Below, piece by piece: positions 1 through 6,708 of a DNA stretch of 22,582 bases (position 1 is its first letter; each line of letters opens with the position of its first letter). The notes beneath the pieces were generated by a model. It saw nothing but the letters and a program-made list of their open reading frames with translations, had not been told where the DNA came from and ran no database searches. The stretch is taken from assembly GCA_009774155.1 (NCBI GenBank), contig VSNE01000005.1, forward strand, positions 1-22,582, given 5' to 3'. This DNA comes from Lachnospiraceae bacterium. GTDB lineage: Bacteria; Bacillota; Clostridia; Lachnospirales; Lachnospiraceae. Made by a program: the position numbers and the translations under genes.

Positions 1-503
1 AAGGCTCCGTTATCTCCTGGGGCGGTTCCATGAGTCTTGGCCAATGCGGCCTGATGGATGCCGTAAAAGAAAAAAACTATACGCTGATTGACCGTATGGC
101 CGCCACAACTCCCCGGGAAAAGCGGGAAGTCTATGCCAGAACGGTTATGGCGGATTATTATCTTATGAGCACCAATGCCATCACTATGGACGGTGAACTG
201 GTCAATATCGACGGCTTCTGCAACCGCGTGGCCTGTCTCTGCGCCGGGCCGGAACATGTCATTATTGTGGCGGGCATGAACAAGGTGGTGAAAAACGTAC
301 AATCGGGTCTGGACCGCATCCGCACGAAGGCAGCCCCGCCCAATACAGTACGGTTAAACCGCAATACTCCATGCGCCAAAACCGGCGTCTGCAGCGACTG
401 CTTCTCTCCTGACTGTATCTGCAGCCAGATTGTGGTTACCCGAAGAAGCGGCATTCCGGGACGTATCAAAATCATTTTGGTCAATGAGGATTTAGGATTC
501 TAA
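1..503 (+). CDS. LUD-domain protein (LutC/YkgG-like), 3' part
   Basis: The reading frame is open from the left edge (first full codon at position 3), so the gene starts outside the window; the internal ATG at 30 is not the true start. Visible residues begin GSVISWGGS, followed by a region with a polar VNIDG loop and a Cys-rich C-terminus in the pattern CAKTGxCSDCxSxxCICS, then a short tail. This matches the LUD/DUF162 family, whose members act with iron-sulfur proteins in lactate or related hydroxyacid oxidation, or are stand-alone proteins of unknown role. The closely spaced cysteines could bind metal or an Fe-S cluster; that is inference. No lutA/lutB partner is visible, so a lactate role cannot be confirmed. 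The gene is followed by a hairpin terminator and converges on the ABC operon. Confidence 0.85.
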   Translation, partial: GSVISWGGSMSLGQCGLMDAVKEKNYTLIDRMAATTPREKREVYARTVMADYYLMSTNAITMDGELVNIDGFCNRVACLCAGPEHVIIVAGMNKVVKNVQSGLDRIRTKAAPPNTVRLNRNTPCAKTGVCSDCFSPDCICSQIVVTRRSGIPGRIKIILVNEDLGF

Positions 504-517
504 ACCCGGATGGCAAG

Positions 518-557
518 AAACGAGGCAACGCAAAACACTGCATATGCCTCGTTTTTT
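518..557 (+). terminator. Rho-independent terminator between convergent genes
   Basis: A perfect 10-bp inverted repeat (AAACGAGGCA at 518-527, TGCCTCGTTT at 545-554) encloses a 17-nt loop, and six T run from 552 to 557. It lies 14 bp after the LUD stop. On the minus strand the hairpin is followed by TTTCTT, so it may also stop transcription from the ABC operon that ends at 559. Confidence 0.85.
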
Positions 558-558
558 A

Positions 559-1896
559 TTATTCGTTCCGAATCGCAGCCAGCGGGCTTAATTTCATAGC
601 TCTGAGCGCAGGGAAAAATCCTGCCGCCATACCTACAAAAACCGCAAATACCAGTGATATCAGCACCAGCCACAGCGGAATATAGGAAATTCCCTGGTAG
701 TAATCCTTTGCAACCACATTGATGACTACAGAGATTCCATAGCTCAGAATCAAACCGATAATTCCGCCGAAAAGTCCGATAAAGCCTGCCTCCATCAGAA
801 ACATAGTCCGGATATTGCCCATATCACAGCCCAGCACTTTAATAACTCCGATCTCCTTTGTACGCTCATAAATAGACATCATCATCGTATTGGCAATACC
901 AATCGCCGCTACAAACAAGGATACTGCGCCGATGCCGCCCAAAACCATCTGAATCGTTCCCATCTGGGTCTGCATCTGCTCCATCCACTCTGCATTGCTG
1001 GACGCCTCATAGCCCATATTTTTAATTTCCTGCTGAACAGCCTGTACATTGTCCATATTATCCACGCGGATATAAAGCTCGTTGTAGTACAGCTCCTTAT
1101 AGGGCTTTCCGCTTTTTGTCTGCGGCTGCCCCGGAATCACCTTATTTTTAAATACCTTTTTTAACTGTGCTTTCAACGCGTCAATATCCGCAAACACACT
1201 GTATGCGTTTTCTGAATAATCTTCAAGGCTTCCTTCCATTAAGCCGCTTGTCGGTATAATATATTTTTTCGGCGGAAGAGTCGTCTGGCCGCTTCCGTCA
1301 TTGTTTTTCGACTGCCAGTATGCATCCGTATCAAAAATAATAAATACCGGATCATTCATTAGATCCACATCCGGCAGCACTCCTGTCTCCCAGTAGTACT
1401 CACCCTTTTTTGCATTGTAAAAATTCGTCAGTATCTGGTTGCCGTAGAAAAGCTGAAGCCCTCCGTCCGCCGGGGGAAGCTCCCCCTGGCCGATCTTTAT
1501 GTCCATTCTGCGCAGCGCTTCCGCAGTCATTCCGTAAATCTGAAAATTTCCCTCATAGACTCCCTGCTTTGCCATAACATAGATAGATAATTTAGGCGAA
1601 ACCAGCTCCACATGGGGAATCTGTGCAATCTCCTCTACCACTTCGTCGCTGAGCCTCTTTGTCTCGTCGTCGCTGCTGGAGCTTCCGTAATAATCATTGG
1701 AATATACATTAATCGTTGTCAGTCCGCCATACTGCTCTATCTGATCCAGCGTACTCTTCCTCAGGCCAAGTCCCAGAGAGATCATAACAACAATGGATGC
1801 GGTTCCGATTACGACCCCCAGTACGGTCAGAAAGGTACGAAGCTTCCTTCTAAGCAGGTTGGAGCTGCTCATCCGGAATAAATCAAGAATTCTCAT
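559..1896 (-). CDS. ABC transporter permease, MacB/FtsX type
   Basis: This 445-residue inner-membrane permease has the MacB layout: a short cytoplasmic N-terminus with RRKLRTFLTVLGVVIG leading into the first membrane helix, a large extracytoplasmic domain (about residues 45-310), and a C-terminal FtsX domain with three hydrophobic helices containing NTMMMSIYERTKEIGV. Such permeases couple ATP hydrolysis to movement of extracytoplasmic substrates (peptides, antibiotics, lipoproteins) or to mechanical signalling. Tandem ATG codons lie at 1899 and 1896. The second is preferred because an AAGGAG sequence then lies at better spacing. An in-frame extension to 1974 has no such support. The gene overlaps the end of the Ig-domain gene by 14 bp, implying translational coupling. 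The substrate is unknown. Confidence 0.9.
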   Translation of the reverse strand: MRILDLFRMSSSNLLRRKLRTFLTVLGVVIGTASIVVMISLGLGLRKSTLDQIEQYGGLTTINVYSNDYYGSSSSDDETKRLSDEVVEEIAQIPHVELVSPKLSIYVMAKQGVYEGNFQIYGMTAEALRRMDIKIGQGELPPADGGLQLFYGNQILTNFYNAKKGEYYWETGVLPDVDLMNDPVFIIFDTDAYWQSKNNDGSGQTTLPPKKYIIPTSGLMEGSLEDYSENAYSVFADIDALKAQLKKVFKNKVIPGQPQTKSGKPYKELYYNELYIRVDNMDNVQAVQQEIKNMGYEASSNAEWMEQMQTQMGTIQMVLGGIGAVSLFVAAIGIANTMMMSIYERTKEIGVIKVLGCDMGNIRTMFLMEAGFIGLFGGIIGLILSYGISVVINVVAKDYYQGISYIPLWLVLISLVFAVFVGMAAGFFPALRAMKLSPLAAIRNE

Positions 1897-3679
1897 CATC
1901 TGCTCCTTCTTCCAGATCCATAAGATCCTCCTCCAGACGCTTCTGCTCTTTTTTCCTTCTCCGCCGCAGAACAATGAGAAGCACGCCGACAGCGGCCAGA
2001 ATCAGCGCTCCCGCGCCAATCAGTACATATCTGGAGGTTCCGCCTCCGGTTCCTCCGTCCCCTTCCATCTGATCGGGCATTGTATCATCCATCATCGGGT
2101 CCCTGGCCATAGCTTCATTTACAAACAGGGAAATCTTCCTCTCGATAACTGTTGCCTCTCCGGTCTCATCCTCGTAGGAAATCAGAAGCTTTACTGTTCC
2201 GTCATCCATGGTAGCCGACTGTCCGGTCACATACATATCCACAGAGCCGGTTGCGCCGGAATCAATATTTCCCACAAAGGAATCTCCGCCGCTCACCGTA
2301 TCGCTTTCCAGCTTTACCTGCACATTATACAGCTTTGTCTTACCCATATTATAGATATTAAACATAATATTGGACTCGCTTCCAACCTCAATACTGGCAG
2401 GCATAACCTCCGGCTCGCTGATATCCACGCGCGCCTCCTGCTTAACCGGAATGGAAACACTTGTCTTATTGGTATAAGAATTGACATGCTCGTCTTCATA
2501 GCTCATATTTACATCCACCGCATAGGGCTTCTGGGACAGATCCGCTTTTGCCTCCAGCTCGATCTCAATATCTTTTGTTCCGTTTTTCTCTATCCTGTTC
2601 ACAAAAATAGTGCTGGAGCCTGCGGTCGGAAGAAATGCCGCATAGGTGGTATCCTCATCCTTTCCCTCCACTGCAGCCAGAATCTCAAAAATCATATTGG
2701 AAACGCTGGTAGCTGTAGAGGTATTTTTCAAATGAAGAGTCAGCATAAAGCTTTCTCCCGCATGTACTGTCTCCGGATTTGTCTCAAAACCGGTCACAAT
2801 GACTCTTGGTACGGAGGACTGTCCGTCCGCCCCAACGCCTGCCGTACCGTTCAACTGCACATAAGTATCCAGGGTTGCCTCCTGGCTGCTTCCGTCGGAA
2901 GCCCTGTAACGCACTTCAAAGGATATTTTCTGATATCCGCTGCCCACATCGCTCCGGGTCTTCAGATTCCATGTCAGCTCCCGTCTGCGGTCCATATCGG
3001 ACATCCCGCTGTCAGTTCCGGGAAGATCCGCAATTGTCTGGGAATAATTGGAATTTGTAATCTCAAAAGGCCATTCTGTGGTGCTTGTGCTGAGTACCGG
3101 CGTTACAACCGCGTCCGTTACCATTGTCTTTCCCATATTGACGACCGGAAGGACAATGCTGATTTCCTTCCCGGCAGAAGCTGTAGGCGTCACCCAGCTT
3201 CCGCCCACCATCAGAAAATGATCCGCATCTGCAGGAATCTCCTCCTCATTGTCGTCGCCTTTATCGTCCGACGGAGGGTTCGTTACCGCACGCATCTCCT
3301 CCTTGGTCTTATCTACGTAATCGTTCACTCCCTCTACGGTAGACAGCTTATCAATTGCCTCAAACGCTTCTCCCAGAATTTTGTTAATCTCCTTGGCCTC
3401 TTCCTCGTCCGGGTCCAGAAAAATTTTATAATCTCTCAAAATCTTTTTTGCATCTGCTTTTGCTTCCTCCAGAGTCTTGGTAGAGGTAATCAGGGAGCCG
3501 CTATTGTCATCATCGTCATCATTATCCTCATTATCATCCTCATCACTGTCCGGTCCCAGCTCTTCCAGTCTGTTGTACAGTCCTCCCGAAGTCGACATGC
3601 CAGATGCAGACACTGCCCCCGGCATCACCGCCGCTATACACAGGGCCGCTGCAATCCCTTTTATGATCCGTCTCTTCAT
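1883..3679 (-). CDS. Secreted, membrane-anchored Ig/CARDB-like protein of the ABC operon
   Basis: This 598-residue protein has a signal peptide (residues 1-25, MKRRIIKG then hydrophobic, AxA-like site), a strongly acidic Asp-rich tract at 44-59, a helical segment (about 65-130), and three beta-rich segments (about 155-275, 290-412 and 418-520). These resemble CARDB or COG1361 S-layer-type Ig folds, with repeated NMGKT- and NPETVHAGES-like phrases. A single membrane helix follows (about 551-571), then an RRRRKK stop-transfer and an acidic cytoplasmic tail. It should therefore be displayed outside the membrane. Its ATG overlaps the ATPase stop as ATGA, and it overlaps the permease, so it is made together with the transporter and probably works with it, as adaptor, substrate receptor or periplasm-like connector. 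No enzymatic motif was recognised and the function is unknown. Confidence 0.85.
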   Translation of the reverse strand: MKRRIIKGIAAALCIAAVMPGAVSASGMSTSGGLYNRLEELGPDSDEDDNEDNDDDDDNSGSLITSTKTLEEAKADAKKILRDYKIFLDPDEEEAKEINKILGEAFEAIDKLSTVEGVNDYVDKTKEEMRAVTNPPSDDKGDDNEEEIPADADHFLMVGGSWVTPTASAGKEISIVLPVVNMGKTMVTDAVVTPVLSTSTTEWPFEITNSNYSQTIADLPGTDSGMSDMDRRRELTWNLKTRSDVGSGYQKISFEVRYRASDGSSQEATLDTYVQLNGTAGVGADGQSSVPRVIVTGFETNPETVHAGESFMLTLHLKNTSTATSVSNMIFEILAAVEGKDEDTTYAAFLPTAGSSTIFVNRIEKNGTKDIEIELEAKADLSQKPYAVDVNMSYEDEHVNSYTNKTSVSIPVKQEARVDISEPEVMPASIEVGSESNIMFNIYNMGKTKLYNVQVKLESDTVSGGDSFVGNIDSGATGSVDMYVTGQSATMDDGTVKLLISYEDETGEATVIERKISLFVNEAMARDPMMDDTMPDQMEGDGGTGGGTSRYVLIGAGALILAAVGVLLIVLRRRRKKEQKRLEEDLMDLEEGADDENS

Positions 3680-4398
3680 TCCTCATCCTCCTTATGTTCA
3701 CTGTGCTCCTCTATCTTTACTATCTTTCCGTCTATAATATGGAATATGCGGTCCGCAAAGCCTGCCAGATGATTATCATGCGTAACCATAACCAGCGTCT
3801 GATTCTGCTCCTGAACTACTTTGCGCATCAGTCTTAACACTTCCGCCGAAGTATTGGAATCCAGATTTCCGGTCGGCTCATCCGCAAATATAATCTCCGG
3901 GTCCAGCACCAGCGCCCGCGCTACTCCAACCCGCTGCTGCTGACCTCCGGACATCTCGTTGGGCCGGTGCTTCATATGCTTGGAAAGCCCTACCAGCTTT
4001 AACATCTTGACCGCCTTTTCCTCTCTCGTCTTCTTATTCATGCCCCGGAAGGTGAGCGGCAATGCCACATTTTCTATCGCGTTCATAGTTCCCAGAAGAT
4101 TAAAGGACTGGAAAATAAATCCCACCTTTTCCCTTCTGAACCTTACCAACTGGTTTTCATTCATTTTTTCCAGATGCTGTCCGCTGATGATTACCTCTCC
4201 CTTGGTAGGCTTTTCCAATCCTGCCAGCATATTCAGCATCGTAGACTTGCCCGATCCGGAGGTTCCCACAATTGCACAGAATTCTCCCCGGTAAATCGTA
4301 AGATCCACGCCGTTCAGCGCCCGAACCTTGCTGCTGCCGACCCGGAATATTTTATAGAGGTTCTTCACCTGAATGACAGGCTCCCGTGTTCGTTCCAC
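3676..4398 (-). CDS. ABC transporter ATP-binding protein, LolD/MacB type
   Basis: This 240-residue ATPase has all the expected motifs: Walker A GTSGSGKST (45-53), Q-loop Q97, signature MSGGQQQR (149-156), Walker B IIFADE (169-174, catalytic Glu174), D-loop GNLDSNT and switch His207. The EPTGNLDS context is typical of the LolD/FtsE/MacB ATPase group that pairs with FtsX-fold permeases, which fits the permease two genes downstream. It starts with GTG, preceded by GGGAGG six bases upstream. It is the first gene of the three-gene operon, with a promoter about 70 bp upstream. The C-terminal tail is acidic and His-containing (HSEHKEDEE) and may be non-structural. Confidence 0.94.
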   Translation of the reverse strand: MERTREPVIQVKNLYKIFRVGSSKVRALNGVDLTIYRGEFCAIVGTSGSGKSTMLNMLAGLEKPTKGEVIISGQHLEKMNENQLVRFRREKVGFIFQSFNLLGTMNAIENVALPLTFRGMNKKTREEKAVKMLKLVGLSKHMKHRPNEMSGGQQQRVGVARALVLDPEIIFADEPTGNLDSNTSAEVLRLMRKVVQEQNQTLVMVTHDNHLAGFADRIFHIIDGKIVKIEEHSEHKEDEE

Positions 4399-4466
4399 TA
4401 AAATCCTCCCAAATTATCCTCTTGTATTTGGACACAGCTTTCCCATAAGCCCATATGCCCGACTAC

Positions 4467-4495
4467 AGTATAACATAAAACTTCGTATACAATTC
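4467..4495 (-). promoter_or_regulatory. Promoter of the ABC operon (extended -10)
   Basis: On the minus strand the -10 TATACT (4467-4472) is preceded by TGT, giving an extended -10. The -35 at 17 bp (GAATTG, 4490-4495) is poor. An AT-rich stretch resembling an UP element lies further upstream (about 4496-4520). It lies about 70 bp before the GTG start at 4398. Confidence 0.6.
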
Positions 4496-4592
4496 TTAAT
4501 AAATTTTAAATTATTTGTATCATCATTCAGCCATACAGAAACCCCTGCGGCGCTTTCGAGCCGTATGGATAAACAGCTTAACTGCCTGCGGC

Positions 4593-4621
4593 AAAAAAGA
4601 GCCGACAAAAAAATTCAGCTC
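4593..4621 (-). terminator. Terminator of the RNA ligase/HD-kinase operon
   Basis: On the minus strand, GAGCTGA (4621-4615) pairs with TCGGCTC (4605-4599) through 7 bp including one G-U. The loop is 9 nt, and six T follow (4598-4593). It lies about 22 bp after the stop of the HD-kinase gene, separating that operon from the ABC operon promoter. The T-rich loop is unusual, but the layout is that of an intrinsic terminator. Confidence 0.65.
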
Positions 4622-4643
4622 CTTTTATTCCTTTTCTATATAA

Positions 4644-5816
4644 TTATACGCAATGCCACTCCACATACTGCGCCTCAAACCGTTCCGGCACCACCAGGCT
4701 GCGGAGCATACGGCGGATCACAGATGCCGGCACCTCCTCCTTCCGGCTCTGGTTCCGGCGCAGCTCCTCTTCCCACTGTGTTTCCAAAAACACAATCCGG
4801 ACGGCTGCATGATAGTTCTCAAACAAATGAATCAGCTTTTCCCGGACAGACGGCGTCAGATTGGTGGCATTCCAGACAAAGGGCTGCTTTTTCCGCAGAT
4901 ATTCCTTTGCCCTCTCCCTGGCCGCATTTACAACCGCCCCCTGCTCCTCCTTCGGGGAAATATGCATTTCTTTGCGCAGAACATCCAGGGAAACTACAGG
5001 AAGTGTTCCGCAATGCTCCTGTATCCAGGTGTCCTTTCCGGTTCCCGGCATTCCCGAAAGGAGAATTACCTCTCCCCAGGTATCGTCATACAGTTCAAAT
5101 TCCGGACGGCTGATTCTGCCTGTCAGATACGCGTGCTCCGTATAGGCGGAGGAAAAAGAAAAGGGCTGCTTCAGAACGCCCGCCTCATCTGCAAGTTCCG
5201 CGCAGAGCCGGACAACATCAACCGATTCCTGCTTTGACTCTGCTGTCCGCCCGTATCCGTCCGCCTCCTCCAGCATACAGAGAAGATCGATAGTAAAATC
5301 TCCGGAGAGCTCCCCGTTTGCCGCTATCCTGATCAACCGTCGTTCCGGATTTTCCTGCTCCATAATATGCATCGGAACAGAGTGATACCTGATCAAGCTG
5401 CATACTGTCTCCCGAAAGGTTCTGTCCTCCCGGCTTCCGCACAGCCCATAGGTACTCCAGAGCAGTTCTCTCGCCATCCTGGCGCCCGCCGATGTATGAT
5501 TCGGAGATATCCAGACCCCGTCCTCCAGTCTGGTACAGGGAATTTTTCCTATATCATGCAGAAGCGCCGCGAGAAAAAGCTCCTGTCTCTGTCTGTCCGG
5601 AAGCTGCCGGAACCTGTTCATCCGTGCAAGCTCCCCGCAGACCATCCGGGTATGGGTCCATACATCCCCCTCCCTGTGCCATAGAGGGTTCTGCAGAGTC
5701 TCTTTCATCTGTCCAATCAGGGAACACAGCTCCGTCTTTTCTATTTCCGTCCAGTCAGCCTCCCATTCCGGAGGTTCAGGAATCAGGCCGAGCAGCCCTT
5801 TCAGATTTTCCTGCAC
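4644..5816 (-). CDS. HD-phosphoesterase/polynucleotide 5'-kinase fusion (HD-Pnk-like RNA end-healing enzyme)
   Basis: This 390-residue protein has two catalytic halves. The N-terminal HD domain carries His55, His87-Asp88 (LLHDIGK), His107, His145 (RYHSVP) and Asp186 (EEADGYGR), the metal ligands of an HD phosphohydrolase. The C-terminal kinase half has a P-loop GMPGTGKDT (255-263), SLDVLR (Asp278 and Arg281, as in the DxxR element of T4 polynucleotide kinase), WNATNL (315-320) and an Arg-rich lid (354-370). The same domain order is known from Runella HD-Pnk, which removes 2',3'-cyclic or 2'/3'-phosphates and phosphorylates 5'-OH ends. The inferred role is to convert RNase-broken ends into 3'-OH/5'-phosphate for the adjacent ligase. 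It starts with GTG, 8 bases after AAGGAG, and overlaps the ligase gene by 16 bp, so the two are translationally coupled. Confidence 0.85.
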   Translation of the reverse strand: MQENLKGLLGLIPEPPEWEADWTEIEKTELCSLIGQMKETLQNPLWHREGDVWTHTRMVCGELARMNRFRQLPDRQRQELFLAALLHDIGKIPCTRLEDGVWISPNHTSAGARMARELLWSTYGLCGSREDRTFRETVCSLIRYHSVPMHIMEQENPERRLIRIAANGELSGDFTIDLLCMLEEADGYGRTAESKQESVDVVRLCAELADEAGVLKQPFSFSSAYTEHAYLTGRISRPEFELYDDTWGEVILLSGMPGTGKDTWIQEHCGTLPVVSLDVLRKEMHISPKEEQGAVVNAARERAKEYLRKKQPFVWNATNLTPSVREKLIHLFENYHAAVRIVFLETQWEEELRRNQSRKEEVPASVIRRMLRSLVVPERFEAQYVEWHCV

Positions 5817-6631
5817 GTCGTTTTCTCCTTTTTACCGGGCAGCTCCGGCTCAAATAAAGCATCCACAGGATACACAAGCTGATTCGGAATGATTGGCCGG
5901 TCCAGCCAGTGGACGCCCGAATTGCATACGCACTGGACAAATGAGGCCCTTACATATTTCAGTCTGTCGACTACAAATCCGCCTTCCTCTACTTTAATAT
6001 ATAATCCCTCCATCATTCCGCAAAGATCGGTTTCCTGACACTGGCGTTCCGGAGCCAGTCCGCTTCTTAGACAAATTTCTTTCAAAACCTCCGTTTGCCT
6101 GGAACTGATGAAATTAGATGCTCCAATCAAGGATAAAAGTGTTTTCTTATCCGAAAACCTTCCCTCCTTCAGAACCGGAACCGACACAATCGGAAGCCTG
6201 TCTGTCAGCTTTCTTCGGGATGGCGTGTCCAGAAACTTCCCATTTCTTCGATCCAGAATATCAAACTCCAGAAAATAGTGGGACAGCCTGTCATAGAAAA
6301 CTGAATGCTTGGCATACATCCATTCTCCATACATAATATACCGGGTTCCCAGAACTTCATAAAAGGCATCCTTGTGTACATTGGCCCACTGTTTCATCAG
6401 ATTAAAATGTCTCTCCCTGCCGCCTCCGGTCAGATAATGCCCTCTGCTCTGCAAAAGCAGCTTCCCGTCCTCAGAAAAGGAGACAGCCGAATTGGCTCCG
6501 TCACATTTTTCTTCCACCATCAGATGCTTTCCGGCAATCTCAGAGAACCGTACCTGGAACAGATCCTCATCTCCCGGCTGAAGACGGGAGCCTTCCAAAT
6601 GCGGGGTCCTGGGATACTTTATCAGCTCCAT
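5801..6631 (-). CDS. ATP-dependent RNA ligase
   Basis: From the ATG at 6631 the protein has 276 residues and all nucleotidyltransferase motifs: motif I KCDGAN (Lys42 the predicted AMP-accepting lysine), SRGHYL (motif Ia-like, from 62), YGEWMYAKHSV (motif III, from 101), FLEFDILD (IIIa, 120-127), EGLYIKV (IV, 208-214) and DRLKYVR (V, Lys225). This is the PF09414-type RNA ligase family, which seals 5'-phosphate to 3'-OH ends via an adenylated intermediate. It immediately precedes and overlaps the HD-kinase gene that would supply such ends. An in-frame TTG at 6673 would add 14 residues. The ATG is preferred because KYPRTPHLEGSRLQPGDEDL looks like the natural family N-terminus, but its ribosome binding site is weak. 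Confidence 0.87.
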   Translation of the reverse strand: MELIKYPRTPHLEGSRLQPGDEDLFQVRFSEIAGKHLMVEEKCDGANSAVSFSEDGKLLLQSRGHYLTGGGRERHFNLMKQWANVHKDAFYEVLGTRYIMYGEWMYAKHSVFYDRLSHYFLEFDILDRRNGKFLDTPSRRKLTDRLPIVSVPVLKEGRFSDKKTLLSLIGASNFISSRQTEVLKEICLRSGLAPERQCQETDLCGMMEGLYIKVEEGGFVVDRLKYVRASFVQCVCNSGVHWLDRPIIPNQLVYPVDALFEPELPGKKEKTTCRKI

Positions 6632-6708
6632 AGTCTCGCCCAATTTTTCATCCCCCCTAAAAATCTTCCGCAAAATTTTCCCTGACGGCCGCCGCCATAT
6701 CCGCCGTA

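Noticed and set aside
1793..3772. 659-codon open frame on the plus strand, opposite the Ig-domain gene
   Set aside because: It is antisense to a gene with a signal peptide, membrane anchor and translational coupling to both neighbours. Its translation is rich in His/Ser/Ile/Arg without a recognisable domain.
4440..4600. Possible riboswitch between the HD-kinase and ABC operons (CCATAC...GTATGG stem)
   Set aside because: It lies upstream of the proposed promoter, so it would not be in the ABC leader, and no known riboswitch core was recognised.
4414..4608. Possible small minus-strand gene with a TTG start in the 4399-4643 gap
   Set aside because: It overlaps the terminator and promoter of neighbouring operons, the ribosome binding site is too distant, and the 64-residue product has no recognisable features.
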